A stretch of 41,184 nucleotides of DNA. It comes from Priapulus caudatus. Its lineage: Eukaryota > Priapulida > Priapulimorpha > Priapulimorphida > Priapulidae. How positions within the stretch are numbered: position 1 is the first letter of the stretch; every line of letters starts with the position of its first letter. Shown piece after piece: positions 1-7,800 of the stretch. A program made the position numbers and the translations under genes. The stretch is from NCBI RefSeq assembly GCF_000485595.1, contig NW_014577089.1:397491-438674 (forward strand). The letters run 5' to 3'. The notes beneath the pieces were generated by a model. It did not search any database. It was not told where the DNA came from and saw nothing but the letters and a program-made list of their open reading frames with translations.

Positions 1-870
1 GTGTTACGTTACACGTGCTGCGGGTGCAGTACATGTGTGCGTGTTGTGTGAACGTACACGTGGCGTTCGTGCGTGCGTGCGTGTGAACGTACACGTGCGT
101 GCCTGGCGTGCGGTGCGTGCGTGCGTGCGTGCGTAGTGCACATTTACCTGCGTGCATGGCGTAACGTGGCCTGCGTGCGGTGCACGTTACCTGCGTGCAT
201 GCGTGCGAGTGGCAGGGTACATCGTTCGTTTGTGTGCGTGTGGCAGGTACACGGTGTGTGCGTACGTACGTGCGTGGCCGTTGCAGTGTGCATGTACACG
301 TGCCGTGCAATGGCGGTGCGTGCAGTGTGCACGTACACCGTGCGTGCAAGCGTGCGTGCGGTGTGCACGTACACGTGCGTGCATAAATGCGTGGCGTGCG
401 TGTGCAGGTACACGTTCGTGGCATAAGTGCGTGCGTGCGTGTGCAGGTACTACGTTCGTGCATAAATGCGTGCGTGCGTGTTGCAGGTACACTTCGTGGC
501 ATAAGTGTGTGCTGTGCGTGGCGGCAGGTAACAACGTTCGTGCATAAGTGTGTGCGTAGCGTGTGCAGGTAGCACGTCTCGTGCATCAAGTGTGTGCGTG
601 GCGTGTGGCAAGGTAGCACGTTCGTGCATAAGTGCTGTGCGTGCGTGTGCAGGTAGCAGCGTTCGTGCATAAGTGTGTGCGTGGCGTGGTGCACGTACAC
701 GTGCGTGGGCATAAAGTGCGTGCGTGCGTAGTGCAAGGTACACGTTCTGCATAACTGCATTGCGTGCGTGTGCAGGTACACGTTTCGTGCATAAGTGCGT
801 GCGTGCGCGTGTGCGGTGCGGTGCAGGTACACCGTTCGTGCATAATTGCGTGCGTCGCGTGTGTGTCAAC
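1..870. repeat. GTGC-rich minisatellite, ~40-bp unit
   Basis: Low-complexity sequence built from GTGC/GTGT words. From about 360 to 870 it resolves into a tandem array whose unit contains GTGCAGGTAC, then ACGTTCGTGCATAAGTG, then GTGCGTGCGT. The GCAGGTA core recurs near 404, 443, 484, 524, 566, 609, 650, 732, 772 and 823, a spacing of about 40-42 bp. Units differ by small indels. Apparent ORFs here are Cys/Arg/Val/Ala-rich on one strand and His/Thr-rich on the other, as expected of a repeat read in frame, so no gene is called. Fragments of the same unit recur near 1,640-1,700 and 3,505-3,780. Confidence 0.85.
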
Positions 871-879
871 GCGGGTCGA

Positions 880-1565
880 AATTAGCGGTATCCCGATAAT
901 CCGCGGGATACAATTCTTGTGGCGGGGATATCCGAAGATTCAATGCTTGGGTATCCGCGCCGGGATACGTACAAAAAAAATCGTCCATAATCGGGATAGT
1001 GGTTGTTGAGTTATCAACTTTATACGTCCAGCGCATCTGAGCGAGTGCGAGAGCGCGAAGTGCGCACCCTTAGTTACTAATTTTACTAATTCACACTACG
1101 TTTTATAACAGCAGCAATAGCAATATTTGGCAAGCGCAAGGCGTGGCGATTGTTGATCATAAAATTGTGAACAGTGTGTATACATTGTATCAAAATGATT
1201 GTACAAGCGAACCAGACAATGCGTCAGACAATAGTCGCAGTGTTAACTGTGGAGCGTATGATATAGATGCAATAGATATATAATATACACAACAACCTGT
1301 GTTGTATATAATATCTATGGTAAAAATGAATATACTCGCGAATGCACTCAGCCGCACTAATGATTAGACGCGGGAGCGAAGATTTTAATATAAATAATTA
1401 CATTACAATATTAATAATTTTCAAATGCTATTATTGCATATTATCAAGATGTTTGATACCAACAATGTGGAAATTACTATCCAAAATAAAATCCGGGATA
1501 CAAGATCTTTTGGGGGATACCGAGATTTCAATAGCCTGGTTAAATCCCGAATGGATACCATATGA
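880..1565. repeat. Diverged direct repeat pair within non-genic sequence
   Basis: About 885-970 and 1,488-1,560 share a scattered pattern: an ATCCGCGGGATACAA / ATCCGGGATACAAG start, then TTGTGGCGGGGATA / TTTGGGGGATACCGA, ATTCAATG / ATTTCAATAG and a GGATAC end. This suggests two old copies of one element. The sequence between them is AT-rich and contains a hairpin at 1,274-1,315. No coding exon could be recognised. Confidence 0.35.
1274..1315. repeat. AT-rich hairpin
   Basis: The arm AGATATATAATATACACAACA is followed after a few bases by TGTTGTATATAATATCT, giving a long imperfect inverted repeat with a short loop. It may be the centre of a small transposon or simple AT-rich dyad symmetry. No neighbouring gene suggests an RNA role. 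Confidence 0.5.
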
Positions 1566-1583
1566 TAAAAGTCTTTTAATTTA

Positions 1584-1860
1584 TTTTTTTTTTTTTTTTT
1601 TTTTTGGTTAGTTTGTTTTTTTTTTATCTAATTTCGACCCCGTGGTGCACGTAACACGTTCGTGCATAACGTGTGTGCGTGCGTGTGCAGGTACACGTCA
1701 GGGGAAAAAATACACGGGGCGGCGGGCGATTCGCCCCGAATGCCAAATAGAGCCCCCGAAAATAGCGATATCGGGGGCGACCCCAAAGCAAAAGTCGCCG
1801 GAAATCGATTGTCCAGGTCGTCCCGCGCACTTTGCCGATTCTTCGGCTCGGCTCTCTGCC
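1584..1860. repeat. Poly-T run, minisatellite fragment and GCCCCCGAAA-type element
   Basis: A run of about 20 T is followed at 1,640-1,700 by one or two units of the GTGCAGGTAC minisatellite. Next comes a GC-rich segment starting GGGGAAAAAATACACGGGG that carries repeated AGCCCCCGAAA words to about 1,810. The same element occurs at 3,375-3,500 and, most completely, at 6,483-6,665. No gene is seen. Confidence 0.6.
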
Positions 1861-1929
1861 GACTAGCGGCATGCCCGGTTCCACGGCGCGTACAATTCCT
1901 GGTAACGGTGTGGCTGTCAAAGTGGTTTA

Positions 1930-2215
1930 TAAATTAAGCTATGCATGTTGTATTGCATTCAATTCAAGCGCGGCCCGCCGGCCGCCCGCGCGTAATATAC
2001 GGTGTGCCTGTCACATGCTTGCGTGTGTGCGCTAGCGCGCGTCGTGCGTGCGCGGTGTGCCTCAGGCGTGCTTGCGATGTGGTGCCTGCGCGCTCGTGCG
2101 TGCTGGCCAGTGCCTGCGTGCGCGTGCGTGCCCTTGCGCGCGTGCGTGCCTGCATGCGCCGTGCGTGTGTGCGGTGTGTGCCGGGCCGGGCGTGCTAACG
2201 TAGACCGTAGGATTA
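1930..2215. repeat. GC-rich GTGC/GCGC low-complexity tract
   Basis: Alternating GTGC, GCGC and TGCC words dominate, and overlapping ORFs exist in several frames because stop codons are rare. The composition resembles 1-360, but no clear fixed unit was found. It is not coding by any recognisable motif. Confidence 0.65.
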
Positions 2216-2930
2216 TATAACGTAACCATGGAAAATCCTCAAATGAAAATTCACACGTATATTTTTCCCTGGCGGCAACACTCGTGTTAATTCCGATGTT
2301 TAGCTTTTTTTGTCAATTCCCCGAAAGAGTTTCTGACGCTCTCTCAAGTCCAGCAATCCAACCTCTAAATTTTGAACCGTAGTGATTAGCTACCACGCTG
2401 AAAACAATCGTGCCCTCCCCCCCATACTTCATCAATGCCGCCCGGCGCCAGCAGCACAGTACGCAAGCGTCGATGTGCACAGCCATTCACGACGTCCTCG
2501 CGGCTGCTTTCTCAACCCACCTGAAGCTGCCAGGGCCCTTACGCGGGCTTGGACCCCAGCCGCCAAGATCTTCGCCGCTAAAAACAATCGATCCGTCCTA
2601 AAGCTGTACAGGCGGACATTCCACTATTTGGGCTAGCCGTAATAGTTCTGTGTTTACTGAAGCCTGTGATGTATTCACTATTCAAGTGCTAGTTTGTGGT
2701 TGTGACATTGTGAGTTGGATTATCAATTTAGTTCTGTCAGTCTGCATGAATAACTGTCTTGAATATTGACTTGTTGGTGTGTGTGTGTGTGTGTGTGTCT
2801 GTTGTGTGTGTGTGTGTGTGTGGTGTGTCCGCTGGTGTAGTGTGTGGTGCCGTGCGTTGCGTGCGTCCGTGCTGCGTGCGTAGCGTGCTGTGCGTGTGGA
2901 CGTGATGGTGTGCGTGTGTGCGCGCTAGTG
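2216..2930. other. Unassigned sequence with GT microsatellite
   Basis: This non-repetitive stretch has no recognisable exon. An 84-codon frame at 2,382-2,636 resembles no family known to me and is probably chance. From 2,775 to about 2,935 the sequence becomes a (GT)n microsatellite passing into GTGC-rich sequence. Confidence 0.5.
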
Positions 2931-3328
2931 ATCGTCAGATCATCGATTCATAACTCAGATCATCGCTTGAACCAGTGGCTCGAACAAGGCCCTTGTGTTA
3001 TCAAAATCACTAATCGTTTAATTCGAAAAAATAAAAAAAAAAAAAATTTGTTTTTTGTTTTAAATTTGAACAAGAAAACTTGGAAAAGTCATAAGAATAT
3101 CAGTACATGTATTACTACACACAGTACGTAAAACAGTGCATAAACAACACGAGTAAAACGGCTAAACAAATCACATACAGGCAACACGTACATGCATCAC
3201 GACGTTACGTCACACGTCAGGCAGCATTCAAAGAATCCGATAACGCGATTGTAACTGAATCATCGTTACTTGGCGTCAACTCGGCATGATCCGATTACGA
3301 AATTACAACCGATTGACAACACTAGTGC
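2930..3328. mobile_element. Copy 1 of a ~400-bp dispersed element
   Basis: It aligns over its whole length, in the same orientation, with 4,330-4,735. Shared landmarks are GATCATCGATT near the start, CAGTGGCTCGAAC, an A-rich tract, GAACAAGAAAACTTGGAAAAG, ACATGTATTA, CACACAGTA, AACGCGATTGTAAC, and the shared end ACGAAATTACAACCGATTG then ACAACACTA. It has no ORF of note. GATCATCG words near both ends suggest weak terminal symmetry. It is probably a non-autonomous DNA transposon; a SINE or solo LTR cannot be excluded. Confidence 0.65.
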
Positions 3329-3374
3329 GCGGCCCCACGAGTCGTGTATTAGCTACTGTGCTTGTGTGTACATT

Positions 3375-3500
3375 TGAGGAACAGCCCTGGAAAAAAGTCG
3401 CCCTGGAAAGTGGAAAAAAGAGCCCTGGAAAATGAAAAGTGAGACCCCACGAAATTGGGGGGGTTTGGCAAAAAGAGCCCGGAAAGAAAAAAATTATTTT
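3375..3500. repeat. GCCCCGGAAA-type element, second copy
   Basis: Repeated AGCCCTGGAAAA, CGCCCTGGAAA and AGAGCCCGGAAA words, ending AAAATTATTTTTTCACTTGG. The end matches the end of the copy inside the LSM14 intron (AAATTATATTTTTTTCCTTGG at about 6,650-6,671). It directly abuts a minisatellite fragment that starts at about 3,508. Confidence 0.6.
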
Positions 3501-3504
3501 TTCA

Positions 3505-3860
3505 CTTGGTACACGTGCGTGCATAAGTGTGTGGCACACGTCCACGTGAGTGCAGTGCGTTGCGTCTGTGGCGTGCGTGGTGTGCAGGTACACGTGCGTG
3601 CATAAGTGTGTCGTGCACGTACACGAGATGCATAGTGCTAGCGGGTGCGTTGTGCAGTACACAGTGCGGTGCGTGTGGGCACGGTACACGCTTGTGTGCG
3701 TGCCGTAACGTGCGTGTGTGTGCAGGTACCGGTTGCGTCGTGTGCACGTACACTGCTGTGCGTGCGTGTGTACACACGCGTTCGTGTTACGTACCGTTCG
3801 TGTTACGTGACGTTCTGGTAAACGTTCTGTGAGTACATCGTTGCGTGCGTGCGTCATCGC
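3505..3860. repeat. GTGC-rich minisatellite, second array
   Basis: It contains the same words as the array at 360-870: GTACACGTGCGTGCATAAGTGTGTG and GTGCAGGTAC. These occur near 3,508, 3,580 and 3,720, with degraded units between. It ends in GTGCGTGCGT near 3,850. No gene. Confidence 0.7.
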
Positions 3861-3972
3861 TATTTCAAATGACATGACATACTAAACATGAAACATCGCT
3901 ATTACGTCAGTATCATTGAAACAGCTCTGGTTGGCTGATGAATTGTACAATCAGGCGATTTCATCGCCGGCC

Positions 3973-4135
3973 CCGGACACACTAGGCGATTAAATCGGCC
4001 GACAAAATCGCCCGATAATATCAAAACGTTTTGATCTATGCGATGAAATCGTCGACGAAATTGGGCGACTAAATCGCGGCGATTGAGTGAAACATCTATG
4101 CGATTTCACGGCGATTTGTCGCCTAGTGTGTCCGG
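3973..4135. mobile_element. 163-bp MITE with perfect 17-bp terminal inverted repeats
   Basis: The left end CCGGACACACTAGGCGA (3,973-3,989) is exactly inverted at the right end (4,119-4,135). The interior is full of GGCGATT/AATCGCC words and has a perfect 16-bp palindrome, ATCAAAACGTTTTGAT, at 4,020-4,035, so the whole element could fold into a long cruciform. There is no ORF, so it must be non-autonomous. No clear target-site duplication could be read from the flanks, so superfamily is not assigned. Confidence 0.85.
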
Positions 4136-4329
4136 TCCTTTAATCAATACCATGAACTTAGCTAGAACCGCATAAACAAAGTTAATAATATGCTGTGAAA
4201 TAGCACTATTTTCCGTTGCACACACTAGGTATTTATTAGCTGCTTTAATATATATATTATATATATATATATATCAAGAGCATATAAAGGAGAGCGTACA
4301 ACGGTAAAATGCTGAAACCATGTTGCAGT
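4136..4329. other. Unassigned AT-rich spacer with (TA)n
   Basis: Contains a (TA)n microsatellite at about 4,249-4,274 and no recognisable exon. Confidence 0.6.
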
Positions 4330-4735
4330 ATTAGTAGTGATGTCACGATCATCGATTATACTCGATCATCGGTTGAACAGTGGCTCGAACCAAGCGCTTG
4401 GTTATCAAAATCCATAATCGATTTCATCGAAAAAAAACAAAAATAATATATATTTTTTTAACACTTGAACAAGAAAACTTGGAAAAGTGATGAGATTAGA
4501 ATCAGAGATATCATCGCTACTATACAAGTTATCCTTTATTAACATACATGTATTATACACACAGTAGTAAACAGTGCAAAACAAAACAGTAAACAGGGCT
4601 AAACAAGCACATACATGCACACGCCCGACGTTAGACGCACGCAGAATTCAACACCCCGAGTAACGCGATTGTAACCGATCATCGTTACTGTGCGTCCAAC
4701 GATGATCGATTACGAAATTACAACCGATTGACAAC
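4330..4735. mobile_element. Copy 2 of the ~400-bp dispersed element
   Basis: Direct repeat of 2,930-3,328. The copies differ by many substitutions and small indels, which suggests independent decay. This copy has a longer segment after the shared AACTTGGAAAAG word. It ends 121 bp before the first visible LSM14 exon, so it lies in the upstream intron or 5' region of that gene. Confidence 0.65.
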
Positions 4736-4856
4736 ACTATGTGTAACAAGCTTACATTTAATTGTGTTTCAGCAGTTCCTCCTGATCTGGGGAAACATCG
4801 TTAATAAATAAATATATGAAAGTATAACAAGCTCGCATTTTCGTCGTATGCTTCAG

Positions 4857-7800
4857 CACTCAGTTGCTGTGACTGCCGGAGGTCAGGCATCCTCGTCATT
4901 TCAACCATCATTTGGTGTTGGCGGTGCTCCTACGAGCAGTTTCGGCCCATTTGGTGGACTTCCGTACCAGTATCCTGGACCAGGAGCTATAGGACAGCCT
5001 TCACATCAAGGGCTCCAGCCTTCCCAAAGACCACCATCAGAAGGTAATAATAGGGCTAGCTCAATGATTATTATTCCTGTATTCAACTCTTTTTAAATCC
5101 GAGTGAAAAGCGAAAGTTGTACTCACTTCAACTTTTCTTTTTGCCAAGCTTGCTGGTTAGGATTGTAATATTGTAAATTCATGTTGGCTTAATTTCTTAA
5201 TTTAATTTCAGAATAAATAGACACATTTGACTGATTTAAACACTTGTTTATATCAAAACTATATAGTATTGGATAGGATTATGATATTCATATTTTGATT
5301 ATTGGTTGAGTAGATATTAAATCTGTTTTAATTAGAAATAATTAACATGTTGAATCGTTGATACATGTTTATTTAGGCTCAAGATCGCTTACACCACCGA
5401 TAAATCGTGCATCCCCAACTGTTGACCAGGGCGTGCAGGTTTGTTAGGCCACTGAATATTTAAATAGCTAATACATATTGGTTAAATGTTACAAACTTCA
5501 ATGAATTATTCTGAAGTACATGATTGATCTGAACAACATATGAAATTATGACATATGACTAACAAATAACAAGAACGTGTTATTAAGTAAATATTGTATC
5601 TTACAGGCGACAGAGCCATTGCAGAAACAGGACAGGAAAGCAGTTGGCACTCCAGTGATCCGTGGCCGGCAGTCGCCCAGCACACAGCATGGTGGTCATA
5701 AGCAGCATCTGCAACAGCAGCAACAACAACAGCAACAGAACTACAGCGGCGCCCATCAGCGGAGAGATAATCGAGACGGCCGGGACAATCGGGACAATCG
5801 GGAGAGAAGTCAGCAGAGTGAGAGGGGGCGTAGGCCTCCTGGACGTGGCGAAAGTACGTTTCACTATGCTTCCACGCAACCTGAGGAATGTTTGTGTAGT
5901 TAATTACTTGACATAGTGCATATTGTGCCTAGGTACTAGCAGGAGGATTTATACTATTTATGAATTGAGTGAGGCTTGCTTTCCCAATACCCAGCCCTGG
6001 AGACAATGTGGTTGGAAATGTTTTTCCCCAGTTTAGACGGCGTGTTGATCTAGGTTTGCAAAGGTTTGGTCTGTGGAAAAAATTGCAATATTATAAAAAC
6101 TGAGGAAATGGAATGAGTACTACTCTAGGTCAAGGTTGCACTTTTCATATAAATGTGAACATGTCATTGTGGAAAGCTGAAAATATGTAATGACGCAAAA
6201 ATAGTTGAGCATGACCTGTTGGGACTAAACATATAGTGCTTTGCTGTGATATTTTTCCCATGTAACTGGTACATGTTATCTTGTGTTGTGCTATAGGTTA
6301 TTCGCGTGGCAGAGGACGTGGAGGTAGAGGTCTCAGCGGCCGGCCTGGCCAACCAACTAAACCAAAGGACAGGATTAAGTTTGAAGGAGAATTCGATTTT
6401 GAAGCTGAAAATGCAAAGTTTCACAAGGAAGAACTGGAGGAGGAATTCCAGAAGCTGAAGCTCAGTACGTAGGATACAGAGCAGTGGGAAAAATACACGG
6501 GGGCTCGGGGCGATTTAGCCCCCGAAATGTCAAAAAGAGCCCCGGAAATGCTAAAAAAGAGCCCCCGGAAATTTGCATAGGGTTCAATGCAAACCAAATT
6601 TTAGAGTGCTATTTTCATGCACGCGAGCTTGAAAAGTAGCCCCCGAAAAATAAATTATATTTTTTTCCTTGGCATACAAACATACCTGTTTAAGCTTGCT
6701 CCTTCGTGTTTATACTGAAGGTTGTCATGGCAGTCACTTGCATCTCTTATAGTTGATAGGATAGCAGTTTGACCAACTGCAGTGTGTGCAACAATCAACT
6801 TGAGGACACTAGCCTAAAACAGTTATGCGCTGTAATTGAACAATCATTCATTCTATTGATTGTTTGGTAAACAGATTCACCATTGCCCGTCGCCGTTACT
6901 GAGAAGGTGGCATTGAACGGGGACGAGAAAAAGGAGAAGGAGGACTCCGGCAATGAAACGCAGGTGGATACCCATGAGGAGGATGATGCCATGTTTTATG
7001 ACAAAACGAAGTCGTTCTTTGACACCATTAGCTGTGAGGCTACAGAGAGACTCAAAGGGTGCGAAAACAGTTTAGCTACTACCTAGCCGTTCATTATTTC
7101 TAATAATAACTTCTTGGTTTCATTTATAATCTGTACATAGATAATAAGTAGTGTGTTGAATTGATCTATACTACCTCTGACCTAATACTGTCACTGTCTC
7201 TGTGATGATAACATAAATCAGTTCTGAGTGCGAAAGTGAATGACACCAATCACTTCAGTCTTCCTGAGAGGCAGTGTCCCCCATTTTAAGTGACTGAAAA
7301 GAAAACTACCGTATTTACTCGTGTATAAGTCGCACCCCCATATCTTGCTTAGAAATGTTGCTACAAACATTGGTACATTAACAAAATTTCTTAGCCTCGT
7401 GTATAAGGTGCACCCCTGATTTTCAGCTCGCCTTGACATCGTCAAGATGAGCTATTGCCATCGGGTGTCCGTTCGTCCGACCGTCCGTCAACATTTGGCT
7501 ACGGTCAACGATAACTCAAGAACCGTTTGACCCACATGTTTCAAATTGCATATAGTTGTTACTCCTATGGGAGAGGTTTGAACGTCCTATTTTGGAGCAC
7601 GCCAGTCGACCTACTTTCGAGCCACGTCCACTTTTTGGCAAAAATGGAAATGGCCATTTAAGTCAGTTCAGGTTTAATGGATTTTGCTCATTTCTGGTAT
7701 GTGAATGAATGAGGACTGGCCCCAAAACATCACACAGGTTTTGATTTTTTTTTAATCATGCAAATTAGGTAGATTTTGGCAATTTCACTATGCATTTCAG

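Noticed and set aside
73-869. Overlapping ORFs of 60-139 codons rich in Cys, Arg, Thr and His
   Set aside because: They are in-frame readings of a GTGC minisatellite on both strands, without a domain or splice context.
2382-2636. 84-codon ORF as a small gene
   Set aside because: It has no recognisable family or splice context and sits within a repeat-rich stretch.
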